Positions 24,811-33,625 of a stretch of 64,000 bases of DNA are shown piece by piece; the first letter of the stretch is position 1; each line of letters starts with the position of its first letter. Under the pieces are notes generated by a model that had not been told where the DNA came from, did no database searches, and worked only from the letters and a program-made list of their open reading frames with translations. The stretch is from Spirochaetales bacterium. Its GTDB lineage: Bacteria; Spirochaetota; Spirochaetia; DSM-2461. The position numbers and the translations under genes were made by a program. The stretch lies in the NCBI GenBank assembly GCA_022360655.1, contig JAKSCK010000048.1, positions 1 through 64,000 on the forward strand, written 5' to 3'.

Positions 24811-24840
24811 AAAAAAGGCCCCCGGAACGGGGCCTTTTTT
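24811..24840. terminator. Bidirectional terminator, FecR gene / ychF
   Basis: AAAAAAGGCCCC, loop CGGAAC, GGGGCCTTTTTT: symmetric with A and T tracts, serving the convergent genes on both sides. Confidence 0.9.
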
Positions 24841-24842
24841 CT

Positions 24843-24866
24843 CCCCCGACTTAAGGAGGGGTCGAT
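24843..24866 (-). repeat. REP-like hairpin, copy 3
   Basis: On the minus strand, after the ychF stop: ATCG then ACCCC, a ten-base loop around TTAA, and GGGG. Immediately next to the classical terminator at 24811. Confidence 0.55.
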
Positions 24867-24880
24867 TTAAAGAACATGAA

Positions 24881-25984
24881 TTAAACGTTGAATTTGAAGT
24901 GAATGATGTCCCCGTCTTTCACAAGGTATTCCTTGCCTTCCATCCGGAGTTTTCCTGCCGACTTCACCGCCGACTCACTTCCTAATTCAAACAAATCATC
25001 ACAGTGATACACATCGGCCTTGATGAAACCCCGCTCAAAATCGGTATGAATCACACCGGCACATTGGGGGGCCGTGGCCCCTTCTTTAAAGGTCCAAGCA
25101 CGGCTTTCAGTTCCTCCAGCCGTGAAGAAAGTGCGTAAACCCAGGGCTCGGAAAGCAGTGCGAATCAGACGAGAGAGTCCAGATTCTGCAATTCCGGCTT
25201 CTTCCAAGAAAACCGCCCGCTCTTCTGGGTCATCCAAAGCGGCAATATCGGCTTCGAGCTTTCCGCAAAGCACCACCACTTCGGCCCCTTCCGCCTCTGC
25301 AACCGCTCGGACACGGGCCACGGATTCATGGGTGCCTTCTAAGTCTTCTTCACCCACATTGCACACATAAATCTGGGTTTTGGCTGTGATGAGAAAGAGT
25401 TCTCGGAGGCGTTTTTCATCATCATCAGAAAGGTCCATGGCGCGAACAGGTTTGCCCTCACTCAAATGAGCAGAGGCACGCTCTAACAAATCTTGTAGAG
25501 CCAAGGCCTCATTCCGGGCTTTAATATCCGCACTTTTCACCTGACGAGCATTCTTTTCCAAGCGCTTTTCAACGGATTGGAGATCGGCCAGAGCCAATTC
25601 CACATTGATGGTTTCCATGTCCGCCACTGGATCCACTCGGCCGTCCACATGCACCACTTCACCGTCTTCAAAACAGCGCACCACATGGGCAATGATGCCC
25701 ACACTCCGGATATTGGCCAAGAATTGGTTGCCCAAGCCCTCTCCCTGAGAGGCACCTTTCACCAGGCCGGCAATGTCCACAAATTCCGTCACGGCGGGTA
25801 CCAATTTATCCGCTGGGATGATGGAATGGATTCTCTCAAGCCGGGTATCCGGCACTTCTACCACACCCACGTTGGGATCAATGGTACAGAAGGGGTAGTT
25901 GGCCGCCTCAGCTGGGGCGGCGGTGAGAGCCGAGAAAATGGTTGATTTGCCCACATTGGGGAGTCCGACTATTCCGCAATTCAC
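24881..25984 (-). CDS. ychF: YchF/Ola1 family ATPase (GTPase fold)
   Basis: 367 residues, full length. A universally conserved Obg-family P-loop protein that binds ribosomes and hydrolyses ATP. Walker A is [10 protein letters not shown]3 is [17 protein letters not shown], the coiled-coil insertion is around 130-200, and the C-terminal TGS domain contains [29 protein letters not shown]. The frame starts with GTG at 25984 (reading [10 protein letters not shown]), two residues shorter than most relatives, with only a weak ribosome site; I found no better start. Small Cys-protein gene upstream on the same strand. Confidence 0.93.
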   Translation of the reverse strand: MNCGIVGLPNVGKSTIFSALTAAPAEAANYPFCTIDPNVGVVEVPDTRLERIHSIIPADKLVPAVTEFVDIAGLVKGASQGEGLGNQFLANIRSVGIIAHVVRCFEDGEVVHVDGRVDPVADMETINVELALADLQSVEKRLEKNARQVKSADIKARNEALALQDLLERASAHLSEGKPVRAMDLSDDDEKRLRELFLITAKTQIYVCNVGEEDLEGTHESVARVRAVAEAEGAEVVVLCGKLEADIAALDDPEERAVFLEEAGIAESGLSRLIRTAFRALGLRTFFTAGGTESRAWTFKEGATAPQCAGVIHTDFERGFIKADVYHCDDLFELGSESAVKSAGKLRMEGKEYLVKDGDIIHFKFNV

Positions 25985-26046
25985 AGCGGTGATGATACTC
26001 GTCCTGAGTCAACCGTGGAAGGGGGCTCCTCATCTTCTTTTGGTAG

Positions 26047-26100
26047 ATCGACCCCTCACTGGCCATTTTCCACTTTTCATCAAGAAACGGGCTTCGGGGT
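26047..26100 (+). repeat. REP-like element, degenerate copy 4
   Basis: ATCGACCCC at 26047-26055 and GGGGT at 26096-26100, so the outer stem is kept but the inner 40 bases pair poorly. Unlike the other copies it does not follow a gene on its own strand; it lies between two minus-strand genes. Confidence 0.4.
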
Positions 26101-26107
26101 GGTATGG

Positions 26108-26341
26108 CTATTTCAATCCGCTTTTTTCGGTAAATGAGGGGCAATCTCGGCCATTGGCAGCCCGCACTTCCTCACTAGGAAGACGGCGGGATTTGAGGCC
26201 AAAGAGTCGGCAACCTTTGGGAAACGAAGGGTTCCAGGTCACAAAGTAGTGAATGCAACGAGGGCAGTAAGGAGGTGGGCCTTGAGTCTTCACGCCCCCA
26301 TTATCTGCTCCTCCTTGTTCAGGAACAAGATGAGTGGGCAT
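26108..26341 (-). CDS. Small Cys-containing protein (CxxC ... GCRLFGLKSR type)
   Basis: 77 residues. The core PPYCPRCIHYFVTWNPSFP with GCRLFGLKSRRLPS and NGRDCPSF matches a small conserved bacterial family as I remember it (pattern CxxC-H-Y-VTWDP ... GCRxFGFKSxxLP ... G-C). Relatives are sometimes labelled uracil-DNA glycosylase, which the 77-residue size does not support. Four Cys and one His suggest metal binding. No strong ribosome site. Lies 124 bases upstream of ychF on the same strand, with a REP-like element between. Confidence 0.7.
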   Translation of the reverse strand: MPTHLVPEQGGADNGGVKTQGPPPYCPRCIHYFVTWNPSFPKGCRLFGLKSRRLPSEEVRAANGRDCPSFTEKSGLK

Positions 26342-26504
26342 TTTTCTTTTACCACTTCCAAGATGCCTTAGGCTTCTTTGAGGAATTCCTTTTGAAACTC
26401 CCTACACTCTCTGAATTTTTTCTATACGCCTCGTATCTTCAACCTTAAGATGGAACACAGGTTCTTTGATGAGAAGACGAGCCCATAACCAAAAGGAGAG
26501 AAGA

Positions 26505-27413
26505 ATGAAAAAACAACGTGCTGTTGCCCTGGTGTTGATGCTGGCCTTGGCGGCCGGTGTCCTTGGAGCCAGCGGAGGTGCAGAAGCTCCCCTGGGAAGC
26601 GAAAAAAATCCCATTGTGTGGTCCTTTGTTCCTTCAGGCGAAATGGAACGTGTGGCATCAGGAGCTCAGGCCGTTGCCGACATGCTCTATGATAAAACGG
26701 GTTACCACTTTGCCACCAATGTGGCTACAGAATATGTGGGGGTGATTGAGGCCATGGCCACCAATCCACCCAAAGCGCACATGGCTTCGCTGGCCACCTT
26801 TGCCTACATCATGGCTGCAGAACGTGGCGTGGCCGATGCCGCACTGGTTTCTGTTCGCTATGGTAGCCCCACCTACAATGGCCAAATCTTTGTTCGCAGC
26901 GACAGCGGCATCAATCAAATCAGTGACCTGGCAGGAAAGAGTTTTGCCCGCCCTGATCCCCTCTCCACCAGTGGCTGGATTATCCCCATGATCACCCTCA
27001 AAGCGGCTGGTATTAACCCAGACCGTGATTTGTCCAATATTGTGGATGCTGGAAGCCATGACGGCGCTGTTGCCGCTGTTCTCAATGGAGATGCTGATGC
27101 CGGGGCCTCTTACGTGGATGCCCGAACCCGTGTGGAAGATGATTTCCCCAATGTGATGGAAGATGTGGCGGTGATTGAAGTCACCACAGACATTCCCAAT
27201 GACGGCGTGCAGTTCCACCCTGAAATAGATATGGAAATGCGAAACACCATTGTAAACGCCCTCATCGAAATTGCCTCCACCGAAGAGGGCAAGGATGCTC
27301 TCAAAGTGGCCTACCAGTGGAATGCCTTGGAAGAGCATGGCGATACCTTCTATGACCCCTTCCGTCAGCTTCTCCAGGCTTCAGGTGTGGCTGTAGAGGA
27401 TTTGATGAAGTAA
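26505..27413 (+). CDS. phnD: Phosphonate/phosphite-type ABC substrate-binding protein
   Basis: 302 residues from the ATG at 26505 with AAGGAG five bases upstream. Signal peptide MKKQRAVALVLMLALAAG; no clear lipobox. Typical PhnD blocks: IVWSFVPSGE near the start, YVGVIEAMATNPPKAHMASLATFAYIMA, GQIFVRSDSGINQISDLAGKSFARPDPLSTSGWIIP and the ligand-loop SHDGAVAAVLNGDADAGASYVDAR. It captures a small oxyanion such as a phosphonate or phosphite. A terminator-like hairpin separates it from phnC, so it may be made in excess of the membrane parts. Confidence 0.93.
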   Translation: MKKQRAVALVLMLALAAGVLGASGGAEAPLGSEKNPIVWSFVPSGEMERVASGAQAVADMLYDKTGYHFATNVATEYVGVIEAMATNPPKAHMASLATFAYIMAAERGVADAALVSVRYGSPTYNGQIFVRSDSGINQISDLAGKSFARPDPLSTSGWIIPMITLKAAGINPDRDLSNIVDAGSHDGAVAAVLNGDADAGASYVDARTRVEDDFPNVMEDVAVIEVTTDIPNDGVQFHPEIDMEMRNTIVNALIEIASTEEGKDALKVAYQWNALEEHGDTFYDPFRQLLQASGVAVEDLMK

Positions 27414-27466
27414 AGATTTTCATTCTGGATTCCATGCCAAGAATGAAATTCTTCTATTCCCAACGA

Positions 27467-27495
27467 AGCACCAGCGCGAGGCGTTGGTGCTTTTT
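27467..27495 (+). terminator. Attenuator-like terminator between phnD and phnC
   Basis: AGCACCAGCG (27467-27476), a CGAGG loop region and CGTTGGTGCT ending at 27491, then TTTTT. One G-T pair in the stem. Partial read-through would give more binding protein than transporter. Confidence 0.7.
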
Positions 27496-27605
27496 CACCT
27501 CAACCAATCTCGCATGGGGATTTCCATCTTTTGGAATCAAGCATCACTGATTCTGAGATGATCCCCATGCAAATTCGGCGAGAAGCCCCCCCAGGAGAAT
27601 CTCAA

Positions 27606-28397
27606 ATGCTGGAGATTAAAAACCTGTCCATGACCTACCCCGACGGAACGGAGGCTCTTAAAGATGTGTCCTTCACCGTTGAAGACGGGGAATTCCTTGT
27701 GGTGATTGGCCTCAGTGGTTCTGGAAAATCCACCCTCCTCCGCTGCATCAATCGCCTTCTTGATCCCACTTCTGGCACCATCCTCTGGAATGGAACGGAT
27801 GCCACCAGCCTTGGGCATAATCAGCTCCGTCCCCTCAGACGGGAAATTGGCATGATTTTTCAACACTTTAATCTGGTGAAACGTTCCAGCGTCCTCACCA
27901 ATGTGTTGGCGGGCCGCCTGGGCTATGCCAGCCCTCTTTCCACTCTTGCCGGGCAGTTCTCTGCCGCAGACCGGAAAAAGGCGGCAGAAGCCCTTGAACG
28001 GGTAGGCCTAGCCCCTCAAGCCCGGAAACGGGCTGATGAACTTTCAGGAGGGCAGCAGCAGCGAGTGGGCATTGCACGCGCTCTCATGCAAGACCCCAAG
28101 ATGATACTGGCCGATGAGCCAGTGGCCAGCTTAGATCCTGTTCTGGCTCACAACATCCTTGGCTATCTGGAAGATTTAAACACCGAATCCGGTATCACCG
28201 TGCTTTGCAGTCTCCACTACCTAGATTTGGTGCAGCGTTACGCCACCCGGGTCATTGGTTTGCGAGATGGCCATTTGGTGTATGAGGGCAATCGTGAGGA
28301 CATCCGCTCCATGACTGATGCCCAATTCAAAGACATCTATGGCCAAAATGCCGAGCGTATTGCCACCGGTTCTATCACAGGAGGGGCTCCGTCATGA
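27606..28397 (+). CDS. phnC: Phosphonate-type ABC transporter ATPase
   Basis: 263 residues from the ATG at 27606, which has AGGAG eight bases upstream; the open frame upstream is unsupported. Walker [11 protein letters not shown]-loop MIFQHFNLV, signature [15 protein letters not shown], Walker B MILADEP, switch His in [13 protein letters not shown]. PhnC-specific features include [19 protein letters not shown]. Energises uptake of the PhnD ligand through the permease encoded next (ATGA overlap). Confidence 0.95.
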   Translation: MLEIKNLSMTYPDGTEALKDVSFTVEDGEFLVVIGLSGSGKSTLLRCINRLLDPTSGTILWNGTDATSLGHNQLRPLRREIGMIFQHFNLVKRSSVLTNVLAGRLGYASPLSTLAGQFSAADRKKAAEALERVGLAPQARKRADELSGGQQQRVGIARALMQDPKMILADEPVASLDPVLAHNILGYLEDLNTESGITVLCSLHYLDLVQRYATRVIGLRDGHLVYEGNREDIRSMTDAQFKDIYGQNAERIATGSITGGAPS

Positions 28398-29887
28398 TCA
28401 TCCCCGCACCCATCACCGCCCTGGCTTCCTTCATACTCCCTGGCCTTGGACAATGTCTCAATGGAAAATTCAGAAGAGGAGCCACTCTCTTCTTTTCCTT
28501 CTCTACGGCTCTCGGGCTCTTCCTTTGGCGCGTGGCCACAACGGCCCACCGAGAAATCCTTTGGAGTGGACGTTTTGCCAAAACCTTCCAACTGGAAGGA
28601 GGTTTTCTCATTGTTGTGGGATTGGGCCTCATCGCCGTTTGGCTTTTGGGGATTTGGGATGCTTGGAAACTCGCCCATCTCAATAAAGAGGGAAAACGTC
28701 AGGGAAGTCCCTGGCTCTTTGTTCTTGTGCTCACCCTCTTTTTCTCCATAGGCTGGCAAATCAGTGAAATCGATTTGAGAAAACTGGGGAGTGAAGCCTC
28801 AGAAGCCTGGGTTCCCCTCTCCAAAGTTCTATGGCCCTGGGAAGCCTCCTATGATGCTGTCACCAATACCACAGAGGCCAGCACCACCATTCTGGCCGAT
28901 CCCAACGGGACTCCTCCAGAGATTGTTCCTGCCCAAGAAGGACAACCCTCCATCACAGTCTTCCCAAGAAAAGGTGTGCTCTCCAGCTTGGATGAAAATA
29001 ATGATGTGGTTCCCGGAACCCTTGTCACGGTCCGTGGTAAAGGATTTTTCCCAGAAGAAGAGGTGCAACTTTGGTGGGCCGATGCCATGGGCAACGAATT
29101 CCGCCCCCGTTATGAAAGCCAATATGTCACAACCCTCACAGATTCTGCTGGGGCTTTCCAGGTGAAATTTGCCATGCCCTACCGCCTCATCCCTCCCAGT
29201 GCCACCGGCCCTCATATTCACACAGTCATGGCACGCCAAATCCAAGACACCGGAGAAATTGTGGCCTCAGAGCCTCTGAAGCTCACCATCAATCTCATCA
29301 TTGAAACCATTTTCATGGGAATGATGGCCACCTTCTTTGGCATCATCTTGGCCATACCTGTGAGCTTTTTGGCGGCCAAAAATCTGATGTCTGGAAGTCG
29401 ATTAGGAATCAGCATCTACTACATCACCCGAACCATCCTCAATATCATCCGGTCCATTGAACCCCTCATCTGGGCTCTGATTGCCGTGGTATGGGTGGGA
29501 CTTGGTCCTTTTGCGGGCATTGTGGCGCTCACCATCCATTCGGTGGCCGCTTTAGGGAAACTCTACTCCGAAGCCATTGAGGGCATTGATCCAGGTCCCA
29601 TTGAGGCCATCCAGGCCACCGGTGCCACCAAATTGCAAACCATTGTGTATGCCGTGATTCCCCAGATGATCCCGCCCTTTGTGTCCTTCACCATCTATCG
29701 GTGGGACATCAATGTGCGCATGTCCACTGTCATTGGTATGGTGGGAGGCGGCGGAATTGGTTTCTTGTTGATGCAGTACATCCGGCTTTTGGATTACAAA
29801 GCCGCAGGAATTGCGGTGTGGTTTATTGCCGTCACGGTGTCCATTCTCGACTACGTGAGTGCCCGCATCCGAGAGCGATTTAACTAG
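28394..29887 (+). CDS. phnE: PhnE-type permease with extra N-terminal segments and an inserted extracytoplasmic domain
   Basis: 497 residues against about 270 in ordinary PhnE. Residues 1-100 add hydrophobic stretches (about 7-17, 31-46, 70-88), with GLGQCLNGKFRRGATLFF. The first permease membrane segment is about 107-121. Residues 165-295 are polar and beta-rich (VTVRGKGFFPEEEVQLWW, DSAGAFQVKF), like an Ig-fold domain outside the membrane. The permease core resumes at about 297 with ETIFMGMMATFFGIILAIPVSFLAAKN, and the coupling loop is EAIEGIDPGPIEAIQATGA. The frame is unbroken, so this is a fused protein, not a frameshift. The inserted domain may contact PhnD or pre-bind ligand; that is inference. 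Confidence 0.88.
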   Translation: MIIPAPITALASFILPGLGQCLNGKFRRGATLFFSFSTALGLFLWRVATTAHREILWSGRFAKTFQLEGGFLIVVGLGLIAVWLLGIWDAWKLAHLNKEGKRQGSPWLFVLVLTLFFSIGWQISEIDLRKLGSEASEAWVPLSKVLWPWEASYDAVTNTTEASTTILADPNGTPPEIVPAQEGQPSITVFPRKGVLSSLDENNDVVPGTLVTVRGKGFFPEEEVQLWWADAMGNEFRPRYESQYVTTLTDSAGAFQVKFAMPYRLIPPSATGPHIHTVMARQIQDTGEIVASEPLKLTINLIIETIFMGMMATFFGIILAIPVSFLAAKNLMSGSRLGISIYYITRTILNIIRSIEPLIWALIAVVWVGLGPFAGIVALTIHSVAALGKLYSEAIEGIDPGPIEAIQATGATKLQTIVYAVIPQMIPPFVSFTIYRWDINVRMSTVIGMVGGGGIGFLLMQYIRLLDYKAAGIAVWFIAVTVSILDYVSARIRERFN

Positions 29888-29900
29888 AACTTTTATGAAG

Positions 29901-29931
29901 ACCCCTGGGACGCAGCGTCCCAGGGGTCGAT
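29901..29931 (-). repeat. REP-like hairpin, copy 5
   Basis: On the minus strand, just after the stop of the 518-residue gene: ATCG then ACCCCTGGGACG and its perfect complement CGTCCCAGGGGT, with a short loop. Also lies at the end of phnE and could end both transcripts. Confidence 0.65.
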
Positions 29932-29940
29932 TGAAGAATT

Positions 29941-31497
29941 TCAATCTTTTAAACAAAGCTGAAGCAATTGCACCATATGATAGATTCGCGTGTAGGCTTC
30001 CACCAACTGAGCATCCACAGGAGGGTCAGCCCAGCTTTCCACTTCCTTCCAGTTGATGATGATTTCTGAACTTCCCGCCCGGTATTCATTGATGAGCTGT
30101 TTGATGTTCTTTCCCAAGATGATCATGTTCTGCGCAGAGGAATTGATGATGGATTTGGCCTCATTATTCAAATCTTGAAGAATGGCTTTCATGTTGATTA
30201 GAGCAGATCGATCCCGGGCGGACTGGCGTAGAAGACGCTTGATTTTCGAGCCTTGAGGGGCATCATCGGCTAACTGGGCATCAAAGGCAATGAGATTTTC
30301 CGAAAGAGACAGAAGCTGATGATAGGCCTCTGAAAACTGTTGGGAACTGATTTTTGTGGCCCATTTCCCTTGAATGAGCATGAGATCAACCAGTATCCGC
30401 ACCTTGCTTTTGAAATAATCCAAATAAAAAGCTTTCAGATAGTTGATGGGCTCCACATAGGTGAAACCACTGAGCATTTTTTTGTGGAAGGTGAGATTTT
30501 CCCGTTCAGTGTAATACTGTGTACGACTCACAGCCGTGGTGCCAAAGAGTTTTGTGAGCAAGGCTTCTTGTTGGCTTTTTTTCCGTTCCCTTAAGGTTTC
30601 TCGAACCGCAAGCTCCACACCAGATTTCACTCTGTTGAAGTAGCTCTCCACAATCTCCACATTTTTCATTTCAGGAAGAGCTGCCCAATCGGGATCTTCT
30701 TCCAAGTGGCGAATCACCAGATCAAAGGTACGGTATTTCATCATTTCCCGCCGGGCTTGAAGTACCTTCTTCCAAGCGGTCCGTGATACCACATCCATTT
30801 CTCTGTAGGTTTTGAGAATGTCAAACAGAACATCCCATTCCCCGGCAGGATCAAGGGAATAATACACATCCAAGAAATCCATCAAATCATCTTTGATGTA
30901 CTGCGCATTGATGGCTTCAAATCGGGGGTTATAAATGAAATCCCGCTCAGGGAGCATGGAATCAAATTTTTTGAGCAAGAAATAATAGGAAAAGGAAGAA
31001 AAAGCCCGAAGCGCGGCCAAGTCACCATAGAGTTTATTGATGCGCTTTGCCGTGGGAGCATCCAAGGCAGAGTACAATTGAATGAGTTCTTCTTTTGCCT
31101 GTTCGGCCACCACCCGAGGATCTTGGGCTTCTTTTAGCCGATCCTTCATGGCCTCGGGTTGAAGAGTATCCGCCAGAGTACGAACATCCTCTGGAAGAAA
31201 GCTTTCAATCAGAACCGTCTTTAACAGCTCTGAATCACCATACTTCTCCAAAAGGATGTCAACAGGCCCAACAATTTTGTACAGATCATGAAACCATTTG
31301 GCCATGCCTGGAAGGGCCATATCGCCTTTGAGCTTGAAAAAGCGACTCCGCTTCTTTAACTCCTTGCGAATTTCTTTGAGACGGCGTCGTTTCTCCCGAT
31401 CCCCTGTGCCTTCGCCCAAGAGATTGGAAAATAACCCCGAGATAAAGCCGAGCAACCCGGTTTGATTATCACGAGCGGCTCCGGATGTATTCCCCAT
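29941..31497 (-). CDS. Large cytoplasmic protein of unknown function (spirochaete type)
   Basis: 518 residues, almost entirely helical by composition, no signal peptide or membrane segment. A basic, charged N-terminal region (DREKRRRLKEIRKELKKRS) follows a short Gly-rich start GLLGFISGLFSNLLGEG. Aromatic-rich stretches include FSSFSYYFLLKKFDSMLPERDF and NYLKAFYLDYFKSKVRILVDLMLIQGKW. It recalls large proteins of unknown function seen in spirochaetes (I think the group called DUF5312), but that is from memory. Transcribed alone, with a REP-like hairpin after its stop. Confidence 0.7.
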   Translation of the reverse strand: MGNTSGAARDNQTGLLGFISGLFSNLLGEGTGDREKRRRLKEIRKELKKRSRFFKLKGDMALPGMAKWFHDLYKIVGPVDILLEKYGDSELLKTVLIESFLPEDVRTLADTLQPEAMKDRLKEAQDPRVVAEQAKEELIQLYSALDAPTAKRINKLYGDLAALRAFSSFSYYFLLKKFDSMLPERDFIYNPRFEAINAQYIKDDLMDFLDVYYSLDPAGEWDVLFDILKTYREMDVVSRTAWKKVLQARREMMKYRTFDLVIRHLEEDPDWAALPEMKNVEIVESYFNRVKSGVELAVRETLRERKKSQQEALLTKLFGTTAVSRTQYYTERENLTFHKKMLSGFTYVEPINYLKAFYLDYFKSKVRILVDLMLIQGKWATKISSQQFSEAYHQLLSLSENLIAFDAQLADDAPQGSKIKRLLRQSARDRSALINMKAILQDLNNEAKSIINSSAQNMIILGKNIKQLINEYRAGSSEIIINWKEVESWADPPVDAQLVEAYTRIYHMVQLLQLCLKD

Positions 31498-31580
31498 GCC
31501 CCCACTCTAGGAGGAAGCCTTAGGGGCTGTCAACGATGAACTTTTCTTTCATTGTTTCGTAGAAGGACTGGAGAGGAACA

Positions 31581-31964
31581 CTAATACATGGTGTTTCCAT
31601 TTTGACTCTCTGAAGGGATTCTTTGAATTGCATCCCAATGCTCCACGATTTTTCCATGATCATCAAAACGTAAGAAATCCATTGTCACGTATTCCACATG
31701 TCCTGGCCAAACCTGATGGGTGTGCAAAGAAACAAGATTCCCTTCTGCTATAACTCGTATAAATTCAATGGATTTATCTGGAAACTCTTTTTCCATTCTT
31801 TCGAAATATTCGATGAAGGCCTGCTTCCCATCCCCAACAAGAGGGTTATGTTGGATGTAATCATCACCCACATATTTTTCCACAGCAGAACAAGGATTCC
31901 CTAAATAGGCCATCCGATAAAAATCAATGGCATTTTTCTTATTGGCTTCAAGGTTTGGACTCAT
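31581..31964 (-). CDS. SnoaL-like polyketide-cyclase-fold protein
   Basis: 127 residues from the ATG at 31964 with GAGG seven bases upstream. NTF2-like fold signature: NKKNAIDFYRMAYLGNP, YVGDDYIQHNPLVGDGKQAF, VIAEGNLVSLHTHQVWPGH, MDFLRFDDHGKIVEHWDAIQ. The D-x-Y-IQHNP and EHWD motifs are those of the SnoaL-like family often annotated ester cyclase. Substrate unknown; many relatives are stress or detoxification proteins. Monocistronic. Confidence 0.85.
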   Translation of the reverse strand: MSPNLEANKKNAIDFYRMAYLGNPCSAVEKYVGDDYIQHNPLVGDGKQAFIEYFERMEKEFPDKSIEFIRVIAEGNLVSLHTHQVWPGHVEYVTMDFLRFDDHGKIVEHWDAIQRIPSESQNGNTMY

Positions 31965-32242
31965 ACATGAACCTCTTTCTTCTATCATAGTCTTTGAAGA
32001 AACAGGATGCAGACTCATTCAAAAATGAGTTTTTCCGCTCTCCTAAAAGCAAGAAAACAAATCTCTGTGTGTGAAACACACGTTACTTCTCAAAACATCC
32101 AAGATTGTCAGTTTCAGAATGAGTCTGCCCATTCCATGGACAAGGGCTTCGCCTCTTCGAGATGCAGAACTTTGTGTTACAGGGGGCATCCGCACATGGA
32201 CTGGGATTGACGATGGCCATGGGGGCAACCTAAGGTGAGGCC

Positions 32243-33448
32243 ATGTTGAAGAGAGTCGTTTTCCTGTGTTCCTTCTTGCTTTCCCTTCTTGTTTCTTGTA
32301 CACCTCAGCCCAAAATTTTATCCCTTGTCAGTGACAAAAGTGAGATGGCCACGGCTGCTGCATTATTTGATGCAGCCAATGATGATGTTCATGTGCTGTT
32401 CCACCATGTTTCTTCCCTCGATGCCACACTCATCAAATCATTAAACCCAGACATCATTGTGGGAGATGGACTAGAAGCGGTAGAAATCTCATCACTTCTC
32501 CGCCCTCTTCCTGCTCAGGATACGCTGTATCCGACTCTTGAGAATCTTGTACAAACCAATCCTCGTCTTCATCCACTGGCTTTTCAGGCTCCTTTAATCA
32601 TGGCAAATCAAGAAACCATGGCCAAGATTGATGATCCCTCTACCATCACTGTGGAGATGATGGAAGAATTAGGTGCAAATCATACCATTCGGAATCGTTC
32701 TGGACGGCTCACCCGTCTTGGATTCAATCCAACGTGGAATCCGGATTTTCTCACAGATTTCATGGATATGAATGCCCCAACCTTGTTTACCCAAGGTTTA
32801 GAACAGGTGAATGAGCAAATCTTAAACAACCTTGCTCTCAATCTTCGAGACTGGGTGATTCGGGCTGCTGGCGATTTTGATTCTGCTGTTGCCTTTGATA
32901 CCCGGTACCGCTATGTTCCTGATGATGTTCTTTTGAAGAACCAGCAAATCTTATTTTCACGTGTCAGTTTGGCAACATGGTCAAATCTTCCAGATCAAGT
33001 ACGAAACACATTAGATGTTCGCTATCTGCGAGGCAACCGAACCATCCCTATTACAACGCTCACCTCTGGTGGCATTCCGAAAGGCTCAAAATCATCCAAA
33101 TTCGCCCAAGAATTCCTAAATTGGCTTTCCCTTCCCGCCACTCAACAGACTTTAATGGAACGCTGGGAACGCGATGGAACCCCCACCTTTGGCATGCTGG
33201 GAGGGCTTTCGGCTCAGCCGGCCATCAACGAAACCATACTGGTGGAACACGTTTCTTGGATGGCTCCATTGGTTCCAGAACCACGTTTTTTTGCCCTTCC
33301 GGCCCCACGTCCACATCGCTGGCTTCGAATTCGCGATGAACTGGTTCAACCCTGGATTCTTTCCAAAATTGAATCGCCAGAAAACCAATCCACCATTGCT
33401 GAGGCCTACAAACAGTGGGATCTCTCTTCCCTCAACTTGAGCGAATGA
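32243..33448 (+). CDS. Lipoprotein resembling a family 1 solute-binding protein
   Basis: 401 residues. Signal peptide with lipobox LLVSC. The fold hints at a divergent sugar-binding protein: early DIIVGDGLEAVEISSLLRPL, LAFQAPLIMANQETMAKI (the place where binding proteins have a P-x..YY-n loop), then ITTLTSGGIPKGSKSSKFAQEFLNWLSLPATQQTLMERW, the C-terminal helix typical of that superfamily. AAGGTGAGG precedes the ATG. The next gene on the same strand, 177 bases on, is an ABC ATPase, but no permease is adjacent, so a ligand cannot be proposed. Confidence 0.7.
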   Translation: MLKRVVFLCSFLLSLLVSCTPQPKILSLVSDKSEMATAAALFDAANDDVHVLFHHVSSLDATLIKSLNPDIIVGDGLEAVEISSLLRPLPAQDTLYPTLENLVQTNPRLHPLAFQAPLIMANQETMAKIDDPSTITVEMMEELGANHTIRNRSGRLTRLGFNPTWNPDFLTDFMDMNAPTLFTQGLEQVNEQILNNLALNLRDWVIRAAGDFDSAVAFDTRYRYVPDDVLLKNQQILFSRVSLATWSNLPDQVRNTLDVRYLRGNRTIPITTLTSGGIPKGSKSSKFAQEFLNWLSLPATQQTLMERWERDGTPTFGMLGGLSAQPAINETILVEHVSWMAPLVPEPRFFALPAPRPHRWLRIRDELVQPWILSKIESPENQSTIAEAYKQWDLSSLNLSE

Positions 33449-33625
33449 GCCCCCTTGTCCTGAATCTGTATAGGAAAAACTTTTACTGAGATCCTTTGAA
33501 CATGAAGCCAGAAAATCTTCATTAAATTCTTAGCAAAGAATGGTGTTTTTTCTTTGACAGCGGCTTCATGCCGGGTTACTCTGCTGGGTACATAAAATAA
33601 TCCCTTAACGGGGGAGGTTTGCCCA

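Noticed and set aside
28394-29887. Frameshift or gene fusion artefact in the long phnE
   Set aside because: The frame is continuous, begins with an ATGA overlap to phnC, and the inserted region has protein-like composition throughout.
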